64,000 nt of DNA from Sporocytophaga myxococcoides. Lineage in GTDB: Bacteria > Bacteroidota > Bacteroidia > Cytophagales > Cytophagaceae. Each line of letters begins with the position of its first letter. The first letter of the stretch is position 1. The DNA is taken from contig NZ_BBLT01000006.1 in assembly GCF_000775915.1 (NCBI RefSeq), forward strand, positions 310,001-374,000, read 5' to 3'. The translations under genes and the position numbers were made by a program. This document shows positions 41,557 through 50,756 of this stretch, one piece after another. Below the pieces are notes generated by a model, which was given only the letters and a program-made list of their open reading frames with translations, made no database searches and was not told the origin of the DNA.

Positions 41557-41596
41557 TGCTCCAGGAAATATAATTTGATATATAACTCCTGGAGCA
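41557..41596. terminator. Hairpin between convergent genes
   Basis: TGCTCCAGGA (41557-41566) pairs perfectly with TCCTGGAGCA (41587-41596), with a 20-nt loop and short flanking T/A runs on each side. It probably terminates both the DUF4249 gene and the GNAT-like gene. Confidence 0.65.
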
Positions 41597-41612
41597 TTTG
41601 AAGAACCTTTTA

Positions 41613-42158
41613 CTATAAATCAAATCTTATTAAATGTCTTATCGCACCATTGAAATGTCTGGTCTCAATAATTTTGAAATTCCACTTCAGATAAAGTCTG
41701 ATCAGTTGAGGAGTACAAGTGGCAAGAAGAAATTTACAACCTTGTTCTCTTGACTGTTCAAAACAATATCCTTTCAGAAAGGTCCTTTCCAGATTGTATA
41801 GATTGCCATCAAAATCAGTAGTTGAGAAAAGTGTTATTATTTCTCCATATTTCTCTCCAGTCATAGGAGGCTGAAAACCAAATTTGTCGAATTGGCAATA
41901 ACTGCGATCATAGAGGCCGCCTACATAAATAACGCTTTGGGCCTTATCATTTCTAAATGAATACATAGTTATATGTTCATTAGGAATATTAAACCTTATG
42001 GTTTTTTTTTCATCATCCCAATTCCATATACTCCTTAAAAAATTTTGTTCCTTCAACTTATTAAAAGCTTTATAAAAGTGCTTCTCAAATTCTTTTCCAT
42101 CTTCGGGATGATCAAGATCAATTCTTCTGCAAAAATTATCTACAACGTATGTTTGCAT
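41613..42158 (-). CDS. GNAT/acyltransferase-like protein (tentative)
   Basis: 181 residues, no signal peptide. The order of elements (TIRFNIPNEHITMYSF, QSVIYVGGLYDRS, EIITLFSTTDFDGNLYNLER, then a helix EQSREQGCKFLLATC and a C-terminal WNFKIIETRHFNG strand) matches the N-acyl amino acid synthase/autoinducer-synthase-like GNAT fold: a strand, a beta-bulge, an acetyl-CoA-type helix, then the GF-x-x-I strand. This is by-eye only, and the pyrophosphate-binding loop is not canonical. It could produce an acylated small molecule. It is monocistronic and convergent with the TonB operon. Confidence 0.5.
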   Translation of the reverse strand: MQTYVVDNFCRRIDLDHPEDGKEFEKHFYKAFNKLKEQNFLRSIWNWDDEKKTIRFNIPNEHITMYSFRNDKAQSVIYVGGLYDRSYCQFDKFGFQPPMTGEKYGEIITLFSTTDFDGNLYNLERTFLKGYCFEQSREQGCKFLLATCTPQLIRLYLKWNFKIIETRHFNGAIRHLIRFDL

Positions 42159-42426
42159 ATGTATTGTTTTTTATGATTAAACCATTTGAACACACTAGTC
42201 AATGATCTTACATTTTATCCTTGAGTTTATAAATATTCTGAGAGCTATAATCAGTACTTTACTTTTCGGAAAGGCAATAACTTCATGGACCAATTCATGC
42301 GAATGGCTTTTGCTCTTAGATTATATTCGATCAGGACTTCTTGAAAGGTTAACTAATAATGTAAAAGTATGCAAGATTCGAATCTACATTATAGGGTATT
42401 TTACCAAGGGGTGTTTTGAATTGAGG

Positions 42427-42760
42427 GAAGAATAGGTTTAAGAAACAAACACTTTTAAATGTAATAATTTATGTTTCATACTTTCGGATATTAAAAGGTT
42501 CAGGCCTCTGTAAAAAACAATCAGCATATGAAAAAAAATGACAATTACTATAAGCCGCAGCCAATCCGGAAGGAATCTTTTATTTATTTACTACTTTAAT
42601 ATTTTCAATAGAGAGAGGAATAGATGTAGAGAACTAACACTTCTTAATGTTATAATATATGCTTCGTATTATTATAAGTTAAAAGGGTTAAGATGTATTA
42701 GTAAAAAATAGTGCTGTAAAAAAATGGACAATTCCTATAGGCAGCAGCCACAATCCAGGA
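42427..42760. repeat. Imperfect ~188-bp tandem repeat, intergenic
   Basis: Two diverged copies: ACTTTTAAATGT at 42451 corresponds to ACTTCTTAATGT at 42639, and ACAATTACTATAAGCCGCAG at 42541 to ACAATTCCTATAGGCAGCAG at 42728. Offset 187-188 bp. No coding capacity is apparent. It lies downstream of the T9SS propeller-like gene. The rest of 42159-42800 shows nothing else that I can support. Confidence 0.7.
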
Positions 42761-42800
42761 ATCGTCCACTTAGAACTTAAAACTTATTACTTAAAACTTT

Positions 42801-44636
42801 TTATTGTTTTATTACTTTAATTGTTTCCACAACTTTGTCGTTCACAAAGAACTTGCAGATATAAAATCCTTTTTCAAATGTTGAAGTATTAATTAAAGAT
42901 TCTCGATCTGAGCTAGAATTAATATCATTAAATACAGCGACAGTCCTGCCTGAAAGATCTGAAATTTCAATTGATACTGAGCCATTGTCAGAACCAGGTA
43001 ATTTTATGTTCAGGTAATCAGAAAATGGGTTTGGGAAAACCGTAGCCTCCAAAGCTTCTTCCTCATTTTCATTAGCTATACTTTCTCTCTTATCATCCTT
43101 GTCAAAGCATCTCAGATCTAATTTAAATACCAGAAAGTCTGTGCTGCCGCTGTTTCCATCTGTAATGTCTCCATCTGCCCCCATTGATTCTCCGCCAATA
43201 AGAATACTTTTGCTGTTCAGACCAAGGCTGGCCCAAGGAATATCTGCTTCACTGCTTCCGTAAGTTTTGTCAAACTCTTTATTTCCCTGAAAATTCGTTT
43301 TTACGATCCAGAAATCACTTAGTCCGTTGTTTCCATCAGTGACGTCACCGTTTGCGCCCCATGTATAACCACCTAATAGAAATCCATTATTGGTACCAAT
43401 GATCTCTGTGAAATTATCAGAAGAGGAACTGCCATAAGTTTTGTCCCAAACTTTATTACCATGAGCATCCACTTTGATGATCAAAGCATCTGTATCACCA
43501 TTGTTTCCATCAGTGATGTCGCCGTCTGTAGATGAGGTCATACCAGCTAGGAGATATCCGTGACCAGGTGTGGAACTTAGCGCAAATAACTGATCTTGCG
43601 ATGAGCCACCATACGATTTATCCCAGATTTTATTTCCATGGAAATCCGTTTTTATGATCAAGAAATCAAAGCTTCCATTATTTCCATCTGTCACATCTCC
43701 ATCAGAAGAGGTGGAGCGTCCTCCAAGTAGATATCCGTCGTGTGTTCGGATAATAGAAGATAAAATATCATACCCCGAACCTCCAAAACTTTTATCCCAG
43801 ATCTTGTTCCCGGAATTATCCACTTTAATGATCCAGAAATCATTAAATCCTTTGTTAGGAACAGATACATCTCCATCAGATGATTCTGATATACCAGCAA
43901 GAATAAAGCCCCCATTTTTTGCAGGAATAATTTCAAGAAGATCGTCAAGGCCCGTACCGCCAAAGGTTTTGGTCCACACTACATTTCCCGCATTGTCAAG
44001 TTTAAAAATCTGCCAGTCCAGTATAGTAGAATCTGTTTCGGTTAATCCTCCGGCAAGATAACCACTTCCATCGGGATAAGGAACAATAGAGTATAAAATC
44101 AGGGAAGAGGCTGGCAGAGGATTTTGCCATACCACATTTCCGTCTTCATCTGTTTTTATTATAAATCTGGTACCTCCGAAAATATACCCTCCTTCGTTTG
44201 CGGGAGCGATAGTCCACACTCCTTCAGGGCGTGTACTTCCATAAGTTTTGTCCCATATTTTTCCGGAAGCAGGAATTACTGTTACCGTTATGGCCGTTCT
44301 AGGACCGATAGGGATTCCCCATACATAGGTTTCATAATAATAAGTAGTGGTAGTTGTAAGGGTAGGAGTTATAAAAACTTTACCCGTGCCAACAGGAGAT
44401 CCACCCACTGGCACTGTAAACCATTTCACAGTTTGTTTAGGGCCCGCATCTGCTTTTAATTTAACACTGGATCCTGAACAAATGGTAGGATTCCGGTTTC
44501 CTGAAAGCAAGCTAACAGAGAGATCCGCAGAGTTCTTTGAACTACTTTTGGCTTGTAATGGAATGACCAGGGTTAGAAAAACCATTGAAATCATAAGACT
44601 CCATTTTGCATTTAAGAATACATCATTTTTCATCAT
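42801..44636 (-). CDS. T9SS-exported beta-propeller-like protein
   Basis: 611 residues with a signal peptide (WSLMISMVFLTLVIPLQAKS, cleavage ~30; the second Met at codon 2 is an equally good start). Residues ~35-115 form an Ig-like module (NPTICSGSSVKLKADAGPKQ). Then come seven ~55-residue repeats such as NKIWDKSYGGSSQDQLF ... GYLLAGMTSS ... DGDITDGNNG ... DALIIKVDAHG, a pattern expected to form a seven-bladed propeller. The C-terminal ~75 residues (ATVFPNPFSDYLNIKLPG ... SGRTVAVF ... GFYICKFFVN) are a type A T9SS sorting tail. Predicted to be surface-exposed or released. The repeated D-G-D-[IV]-T-D-G-N-[NS]-G loops look suited to calcium binding (inference). Confidence 0.9.
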   Translation of the reverse strand: MMKNDVFLNAKWSLMISMVFLTLVIPLQAKSSSKNSADLSVSLLSGNRNPTICSGSSVKLKADAGPKQTVKWFTVPVGGSPVGTGKVFITPTLTTTTTYYYETYVWGIPIGPRTAITVTVIPASGKIWDKTYGSTRPEGVWTIAPANEGGYIFGGTRFIIKTDEDGNVVWQNPLPASSLILYSIVPYPDGSGYLAGGLTETDSTILDWQIFKLDNAGNVVWTKTFGGTGLDDLLEIIPAKNGGFILAGISESSDGDVSVPNKGFNDFWIIKVDNSGNKIWDKSFGGSGYDILSSIIRTHDGYLLGGRSTSSDGDVTDGNNGSFDFLIIKTDFHGNKIWDKSYGGSSQDQLFALSSTPGHGYLLAGMTSSTDGDITDGNNGDTDALIIKVDAHGNKVWDKTYGSSSSDNFTEIIGTNNGFLLGGYTWGANGDVTDGNNGLSDFWIVKTNFQGNKEFDKTYGSSEADIPWASLGLNSKSILIGGESMGADGDITDGNSGSTDFLVFKLDLRCFDKDDKRESIANENEEEALEATVFPNPFSDYLNIKLPGSDNGSVSIEISDLSGRTVAVFNDINSSSDRESLINTSTFEKGFYICKFFVNDKVVETIKVIKQ

Positions 44637-45253
44637 GGTATATAGGTTTAAAGTTAAACAATGAATTAAATCTGGTTTTAAAAATCCTGAGTTCCACTTT
44701 ATCTCTCATTATAAAAAAATAGTTATCCTCTGTACCCAGCAATAACTAAGTGCAACCCGCGTCAATCAAAAATGTTTAAAAAAGCTTAAAATTTTTATTG
44801 ATTGAAATTCATAAATGCCAACAATTGTAATGGTGTTTATAAAAAGATATAATATTAAAAGATCAAATAAATAAAAAATATATTGTTAGCACTTGCATGT
44901 TAGTTTAAAAAGTATTTATATAGCGCAACATTTAGGTTTTCGATCAGCTGGAGAACCTGCCACTACCAGATTAATAATTTTATTTTACAGTTTAGCCATT
45001 ACGAAGAAATCAGCTAAGATTTCTTTCAATAAATTCTTGTGGCTTTCAAGATTGCTTTTATAACAACAATAGGAGAGACGAATCCCGGGCTGTTTCTTTT
45101 ATTTGTTATTCAATAAAAATTTGCTTTTAGATTTTAGTAAAATTTTCTAATTAAACAGTATCTGCATAGATACTGTCAGAATCAAATATTACCTATTCTT
45201 TTATACCCTTGCTAAGGGAATGTTATGTATTACTATTTAACATATAAATAACA
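44637..45253. other. ~600-bp AT-rich intergenic region
   Basis: Divergent promoters for the T9SS protein and the protease should be here. No ORF, hairpin with T-run or repeat was found that I can support. Confidence 0.4.
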
Positions 45254-46165
45254 ATGACATTATCAAGAGAAGATATTGAACCCATACTGGAAAAATTACA
45301 AAACTGGTTATCCAATACAAATATAGTGGGGATGTATATTGGCAAAAAAAGAATTGCTGGCCTGAATACTGGTCAATGGGCAGTGGTGGTGCATGTAATA
45401 CAAAAGAAACAGCTATCGGATCTTAATAAAGATGATTTCATACCAACATCAGTTGAGTTTCCTATGCCTATCCCAGGAGGAGGATACATAAATGAGTCCG
45501 TTCCAACAGATGTTGTAGAAAGCGGACCTGTTGTGGAACAGGGCAGCCTTGATAATTATAAACGCCCATGCCCAGGTGGATTCCAGGTAGAAGGTGAGGC
45601 AGTAGGTTTGGTTGGGACACTTGGTGTAAATATTGAATATCAAGGAACATATCGCCTACTTTCATGTAATCATGTTCTTTCAAAAAATGGACAAGCCCAA
45701 AATTATGTGTACCAGCCGGTGGATAGCTTGTGGAAATGGAATGGACTTGCAGATGTTTCCGGGTACATACCTTTAACACTTTATCCAAACAGGAATGAGC
45801 CTAATCCTGAATTTAACGAACAAGATCTCGCATGGTGTGATATTGATCCGACCCTTGGAGCACCTAACATATATTACCTTGGTGTACCCAAAGGAATCAG
45901 AAAACCTAAAGTAGGAGAAAGAATCAGATTGGTAGGAGCGAAAACTGGAAGTGTACAGACTGCCAACATACAAAGCATAACTTTCAGATGTGCTTCAAAT
46001 TTCTGTAATACCGGACAATGGGCTTTTTATAAAAATCTCATACAGCTGGATCAGGTGATTACAGTATCAGGCGACTCAGGAGCCGCATACATGGCTGATG
46101 ATGGATATATTGTGGGATTACATATGGCTGCAGATTCCTTAAACTCATATGGCTGTATGCTTTAG
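45254..46165 (+). CDS. Trypsin-fold serine protease, probable frameshift at C-terminus
   Basis: 303 residues, no signal peptide. The N-terminal ~65 residues (NTNIVGMYIGKKR ... QWAVVVHVIQKK) match the pro-like domain seen on many bacterial chymotrypsin-like proteins. The catalytic triad is readable: His140 in SCNHVL, Asp191 in EQDLAWCDIDP, Ser275 in VSGDSGAAYM. The protein stops at YGCML just after the strand that follows the active serine. In the -1 frame the sequence continues ALGGFPAKYVMNIHEG and runs to a TAA at 46242, the expected family ending. A one-base loss (or sequence error) near 46157-46160 has probably removed ~28 residues. It is followed 135 bp later by the MACPF gene, a plausible functional neighbour. 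Confidence 0.8.
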   Translation: MTLSREDIEPILEKLQNWLSNTNIVGMYIGKKRIAGLNTGQWAVVVHVIQKKQLSDLNKDDFIPTSVEFPMPIPGGGYINESVPTDVVESGPVVEQGSLDNYKRPCPGGFQVEGEAVGLVGTLGVNIEYQGTYRLLSCNHVLSKNGQAQNYVYQPVDSLWKWNGLADVSGYIPLTLYPNRNEPNPEFNEQDLAWCDIDPTLGAPNIYYLGVPKGIRKPKVGERIRLVGAKTGSVQTANIQSITFRCASNFCNTGQWAFYKNLIQLDQVITVSGDSGAAYMADDGYIVGLHMAADSLNSYGCML

Positions 46166-46290
46166 GGGGATTTCCAGCCAAATATGTTATGAACATTCAT
46201 GAAGGTTCTTCCAGCTTAATTCTTTTGTTATCAAGTTGGTAAGACTTATACCTTAACATATCAAATAAAATTTTTAACCACTATAAAAAA

Positions 46291-46296
46291 AGGAGG
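46291..46296 (+). promoter_or_regulatory. Strong Shine-Dalgarno before the MACPF gene
   Basis: A full AGGAGG sits 4 nt before ATG 46301. Most genes in this window lack such a site. It fixes the start codon and suggests high translation. Confidence 0.7.
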
Positions 46297-46300
46297 CATT

Positions 46301-47860
46301 ATGAACACTATTCCAGGTGCAGAAATTCTGGGCTTTGGCTTCAATATTATGGGAGAGTACAACGAATCATCCATTACTTTCCAGCTCTTTACCCATAAAA
46401 AACAAGATGCAACAGAGTATACTTATCCACCCACTGGCGTCACCTATCAGGTTCCGGACAATACTACAGTTTTAACACAAAATGATACATCCGGATCAAC
46501 CAACGTTTTCACCACGCGTCAGCAATTCCAGAGTTACTTCTCAGCCAAGGCAGGCTTATCCGGTTCAGCAGGAGGATTCAGTGGAGAATTCAATATGGCC
46601 TATTCTCAATCTTTTAACACGGAAAACAGTTATTACTATGGTGTGTCAGAAGCTAATTACCAGAGCTGGCAATTGCTGATGAACAGCACCAATTCACAAT
46701 GGCTTTCAACTTCTTTTACCGAAGATCCTGCAGTCCAGAACCTTCCTTCCAAGTACACCAATGAAAACAAAGAATGTTTCTTTGCTGTATTCAGAAAGTT
46801 TGGTACGCACTTCATCTCCAAAGCAACCGTGGGAGGAAACCTTTCTTATTTTGTAGCCATAGATCAAAGCTTCAGCAGTGATCAGACTCAAATACAGGCC
46901 AACCTTGCACTTGAATATAAAGGCGTATTCTTTTCAACCAAAGCAGAGGCAGAGGCTATCTGGAACCAGCTCGGTGAACAATGGGCTGAAAACCGAATTG
47001 TAAAAGTCGCAGCAGAAGGTGGGGACACATCTACTTTGGAAGCGCTTAATCCTGGCTTTGGAGATTCCGAAAATTCAGTTTTCACTTATTGGAAGTCGGC
47101 AGTAATGGAAAATCCTTCCATCATTTTATTTCAACTGACTCCATTATCAGAGTTATTTACAGGAGATACTGCTTCTGCCATTGCAGAGGCCATTAAGGTT
47201 TATACCAACAGTGCCATTGTTGCCACTGCCAATGCCGATGTATCTTTCGGACAAGGACCGGGTGGAGGAAATTATATCACCTCTTCAGCCATCATTGTAA
47301 ATGGTGAAGTAGTACTTCCTGACCCTGTTCCGGTTACTCCACATCCCAGAGTTATTAATTATAATGGACGCAACTTCGTATTTCCAATCGGAGGATTTCA
47401 GATAGCAATATTTGACAGCGATTCTATGGAAGTCATAATGAGTCACAAGTATTATGTGGATAACACTTCATTGGAGACGGAACAAAATGTATATAATGAG
47501 ATTATGAATGATATCAACGAGATCATTCAGACAAACTATACAGTTGTTATATCCGGCTTTGCAGTCGATCTTATGAATTATCCTACTACGGAATTCGCAA
47601 CTTGGCTATATTCCTGCGGAGCAACGCTAAGTGGATGGAAGCATTATTTCGGCTTTACAGGAGTAACCGGAGTAGTTAATTATGTCTGCATTTGCAAACA
47701 CGGGCAACTTCCGGGAACAGCCATTGAACAATTCGATTATGTAATGGATTGGATCTATGAGCCAAAAAGTATAGATACCGCTGCTGAAGTATTATTATAT
47801 TCCAATCATGGAGAAGATCATATCAAAAAGTCTCCAAGTAATTTCGGAGTGTTATCATAA
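46301..47860 (+). CDS. MACPF/CDC-fold pore-forming protein
   Basis: 519 residues, no signal peptide. The MACPF signature [YF]-G-T-H-F-x6-G-G is present as FGTHFISKATVGG (~167-179). It is preceded by a typical region with an amphipathic Ser/Gly-rich segment (YFSAKAGLSGSAGGFSGEFN, ~78-97) that could be the first transmembrane hairpin, and followed by LALEYKGVFFSTKAEAEAIW. Residues ~345-475 form a separate C-terminal domain (FQIAIFDSDSMEVIMSHKYY ... YTVVISGFAVDL) similar by eye to the FAM3/ILEI (PANDER-like) fold. Bacterial MACPF proteins may be toxins, antibacterial effectors or adhesion factors. It lies between a protease-like gene and a terminator, so it is probably the last gene of that unit. 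Export without a signal peptide would need a dedicated route. Confidence 0.9.
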   Translation: MNTIPGAEILGFGFNIMGEYNESSITFQLFTHKKQDATEYTYPPTGVTYQVPDNTTVLTQNDTSGSTNVFTTRQQFQSYFSAKAGLSGSAGGFSGEFNMAYSQSFNTENSYYYGVSEANYQSWQLLMNSTNSQWLSTSFTEDPAVQNLPSKYTNENKECFFAVFRKFGTHFISKATVGGNLSYFVAIDQSFSSDQTQIQANLALEYKGVFFSTKAEAEAIWNQLGEQWAENRIVKVAAEGGDTSTLEALNPGFGDSENSVFTYWKSAVMENPSIILFQLTPLSELFTGDTASAIAEAIKVYTNSAIVATANADVSFGQGPGGGNYITSSAIIVNGEVVLPDPVPVTPHPRVINYNGRNFVFPIGGFQIAIFDSDSMEVIMSHKYYVDNTSLETEQNVYNEIMNDINEIIQTNYTVVISGFAVDLMNYPTTEFATWLYSCGATLSGWKHYFGFTGVTGVVNYVCICKHGQLPGTAIEQFDYVMDWIYEPKSIDTAAEVLLYSNHGEDHIKKSPSNFGVLS

Positions 47861-47883
47861 CAATAAACAATCCAGGTGAAAAT

Positions 47884-47920
47884 AACCGAAGTGGACGATA
47901 AGTCGCTTCGGTTTTTCTTT
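47884..47920 (+). terminator. Intrinsic terminator after MACPF gene
   Basis: AACCGAAG (47884-47891) pairs with CTTCGGTT (47906-47913), followed by a T-rich tract to 47922. It ends the protease-MACPF unit. Confidence 0.85.
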
Positions 47921-47938
47921 TTTTATAAATGAATCAAT

Positions 47939-49162
47939 ATGAAAATACTCATCATAGGTCAATTCAGCCATGCAACCGGGCTGTCACGTATTACAAGATT
48001 AATAGCTAAAGGATTGTCTGAAATATTTGAAGTACACATCCTGGGTTTTGATACAGATGAGAAGAGTAAAGAAACCATCAAAACATCTAAATTTATTCTG
48101 CACCATAACACCTCACCTGTAGATATTTTTGCTGAAGAAACTCTTCAAAGTCTTGTCAATAGCCTAAAGCCCGAAGCTATTTTAATTTACCATGATCTCT
48201 GGCTCATCCCCAGGTTTACGAAGTCTATTTTCAAAAGCAATCATAAATCAATACTTGTAGGTTATACACCACTAGATGGAAATATTCTTCAGTTAGATAG
48301 TATTCGACAATTAACTTGTCTTGATGCACTTGTTGTATTTAATGATTTTGGATATGCTGCACTTAGAGGCGCCGCGCAAAAGGCAGGAGTAGCCCAGAAC
48401 AAACCCTTTCATAATATAGCTGTAATTCCACATCCGCTTTCTGAAGATAAATTTTATCGATTAGGAGGGGAGGCATTGCCCTCTTCCTTAAGGCGACTGG
48501 CAGCCAGAAAGCAACTTTTTCCTGATAATCCGTCAAGCTGGAAAGGTTTCTGGGTTTTGAATGCCAATAAAAATCAGCCTAGAAAAAGAATAGACATTAC
48601 TTTGAAAGGCTTCGCAAAATTTGTTGAAGACAAGCCTGATGATGTTCGGCTCTATCTGCACATGGCCACGAAAAATTCATTTACAGACATAGAAAAAATG
48701 GTGAGAGAGCTTGGTCTTAAAAAAAGGATTATTTACACAGCAGAAGGTAAACAGCATCCAGAAGTTCCTTGTGAACAATTAAACCTTATCTATAATGCCT
48801 GCAATGTAGGTGTAAATACTTCTATGGGTGAAGGTTGGGGACTTGTAAGTTTTGAACATGCAGCAACCGGGGCTCCCCAGGTTGTACCAGATCACAGCGC
48901 CTGTGCAAATATCTGGAAAGAAGCTGCGGAATTAATGCCAATTGAAAGAAAAACATGTGGATATACCATGCTCGAAGGAGCTGAAGTTTCTCCTGAAGCA
49001 TTGAGTAAATCACTTGAACGACTTTATGCAGATAAATTGCATTATGAGCATTTGCAAAGACAGGGCTTACTAGTGACCCAAAACAAAGCTTACCATAGAG
49101 ATGAAGTAGCAATTCAGTGGAAAGATTTATTCCTGAAACTAACTTCTGGAGTTTATGCCTGA
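47939..49162 (+). CDS. Glycosyltransferase family 4 (GT-B fold)
   Basis: 407 residues, no membrane segment. The N-terminal lobe begins MKILIIGQFSHATGLSRITR with a Gly-rich acceptor loop. The C-terminal lobe begins near residue 200 (WVLNANKNQPRKRIDITLKG, an R-K nucleotide-sugar phosphate contact). The donor motif E-x7-E is GEGWGLVSFEHAATG (~296-310), followed by APQVVPDHSA. Retaining GT4 enzymes transfer sugars from nucleotide-sugars to glycans, lipids or protein. Its stop codon overlaps the ATG of the decayed gene at 49155 (ATGCCTGA), showing that the two once formed an operon and were translationally coupled. Confidence 0.88.
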   Translation: MKILIIGQFSHATGLSRITRLIAKGLSEIFEVHILGFDTDEKSKETIKTSKFILHHNTSPVDIFAEETLQSLVNSLKPEAILIYHDLWLIPRFTKSIFKSNHKSILVGYTPLDGNILQLDSIRQLTCLDALVVFNDFGYAALRGAAQKAGVAQNKPFHNIAVIPHPLSEDKFYRLGGEALPSSLRRLAARKQLFPDNPSSWKGFWVLNANKNQPRKRIDITLKGFAKFVEDKPDDVRLYLHMATKNSFTDIEKMVRELGLKKRIIYTAEGKQHPEVPCEQLNLIYNACNVGVNTSMGEGWGLVSFEHAATGAPQVVPDHSACANIWKEAAELMPIERKTCGYTMLEGAEVSPEALSKSLERLYADKLHYEHLQRQGLLVTQNKAYHRDEVAIQWKDLFLKLTSGVYA

Positions 49163-49974
49163 AAACCAGAACCAGAATATCTGTTTTATCAAACAATATG
49201 GTGAAATAAGAACAGGAACCAACCTTATCCGGGCTTTGATAGAAGAAATTTTTCAAATACAGAAGTGCTGATGCATGTTCTGGGGGACAAACATAGTCTG
49301 CCTGCGGATTATAAAAATTTAAGAAATGAGCTTATAATAGAAGAGGATCTTATACATAATAAACTTATTGAAGCGACCTGGTCTAAAAGTTCCAGAACGA
49401 CTGTTCGGGATGATAGGATGCAGATGGATTATAATAAAATCAATAGCAGATCAGCTTAAAGATTGTATCGTCAGCGAAGCGATGAAATTTCTGATTTCAA
49501 TTAAAAATCCGTATTCCTGGACAGCAAGTGTGCTAAGGATTTCCGGCTGACAATTAAAATATAAAAACGAAGAAAAGAGATACATGAAAGTCCTTGAAGA
49601 ATCGGTGAATCTATTTAACATAAAATATAAATCCTGGATTGGCCTGGAGCAGGACTATCCAGGACAAACCTTTGTTCAGACAAGAAGATCTTATTGAAAA
49701 TCAACCGTTAGTACTGAAAAAACTAAAGAATAAGTTTAATTTTAACCCGGTAAAGGATTATCCTGAATCCATAGAGAAAATTGTACTTCCGGCACATTGG
49801 GACAATACTGAAATGCAAATTCATTTTGAGCATTTCGGCAGGGAGTTTTATCGGGAAAAAGAATATATGAGAACATTGACGCCAGCGATGCTGCGGACTC
49901 TGGAAATGACTACAGACTGGCAAATGCTGGAAGCGTTAGGATACATACCAGAACGAATTAACCTAAAAAGGTAA
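49155..49974 (+). pseudogene. Decayed sulfotransferase-like gene with several frameshifts
   Basis: The translation starts MPENQNQNICFIKQYGEIRT followed by GTNLIRALIEE, a 5'-phosphosulfate/P-loop-like GTNxLRAL motif, then stops at 49271. The next frame continues VLMHVLGDKHSLPADY to a stop at 49459. A third carries KDCIVSEAMKFLISIKNPYS WTASVL to 49550, a fourth NIKYKSWIGLEQDYPGQTF, and the last (49639-49974) RQEDLIENQPLVLKKLKNKF to a C-terminus ending ALGYIPERINLKR. Joined, the pieces give one ~270-residue protein in the right order, so at least four frameshifts have broken it. Probable former role: modifying the glycan made with the coupled GT4 gene. The last fragment has a possible independent start but is not a full domain. 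Confidence 0.75.
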
Positions 49975-50740
49975 AACAAGAGTTTTTTTAAAATATTCAA
50001 ATTTTTACCCCAATAATCAGGATAAACTCAGCGAGTGGAATAAATGCAGATCAAAAATTGCAATTGAATATGGGTATAGTAAAAAATCAAAAACGAGTAC
50101 TGATATAATGGCGGAATAATAGTTCTTAAAATTGAAAAAATAAAAGTTTAGCGGCTTAGTTGAGCCCAAAATAGTCAACAATATTTTAGGTAAAAGAAGA
50201 GAAGGACGTGTTTAAGGATATTGAAATTTTTGTCATTATAATATTATAACTAGTAGACTAATATTTAAAAAGCTATAAGGGTGGATTCTGTGATTTCCTA
50301 TTTAACATAATATAAATTATATAACTCATCCATACGCTAAAGCCTTACGCTCAGTTACATAATGATATTATGTTAACCATCCAAACCTAACACAACCGCA
50401 CGACCCAAACCCGAAAGGTTTGTCTGGAACTGCCAGCTTTCTCCATGCTCTCTTTATCATTATTCAAATAAAAAAAATCAGATCCGAGTCTGAGTTGCCA
50501 GAGTCAAGTAAGTTATATAATTTGTCGTTATGTGTAAATAGCCCCGCAAGGCCGTGCCCTGGGCCCACACTTGTGTAATCCCATCTCACAAACCTTGCGC
50601 ACCTATTACACAACGAAATTTAGTTTTTTCCCACCGCACTTTTTGGCCGACCCACTCGCATAAGTAATTCAAAACCAGCAGCCCACAGGCCAACCCAATT
50701 GGTTTTGCATTACACATGCTTAGCCAGCGCTTTTTAAAGC
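49975..50740. other. Non-coding stretch with a long imperfect hairpin at 50524-50620
   Basis: AT-rich until ~50390, then markedly more GC-rich. GTCGTTATGTGTAAATAG and GCAAGG on the left (50524-50550) are mirrored by CCTTGCG and CTATTACACAACGA on the right (50593-50616), giving a ~95-bp fold with bulges. The layout recalls recombination sites of gene cassettes, but the integron attC core (RYYYAAC/GTTRRRY) is not satisfied. No gene is seen. Confidence 0.5.
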
Positions 50741-50756
50741 TTGTATATCCGGTCAA

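Noticed and set aside
42202-42435. 77-codon plus-strand ORF
   Set aside because: Opposite an AT-rich gap, no start context, and its end runs into the 188-bp repeat.
46157-46170. RF2-like programmed +1 frameshift (CTT TAG)
   Set aside because: The +1 frame ends after 12 codons with an unconvincing product; the natural continuation is in the -1 frame, which fits a deletion better.
50524-50620. Integron attC site
   Set aside because: The fold is similar in size but lacks RYYYAAC/GTTRRRY core boxes, and no integrase gene is present.
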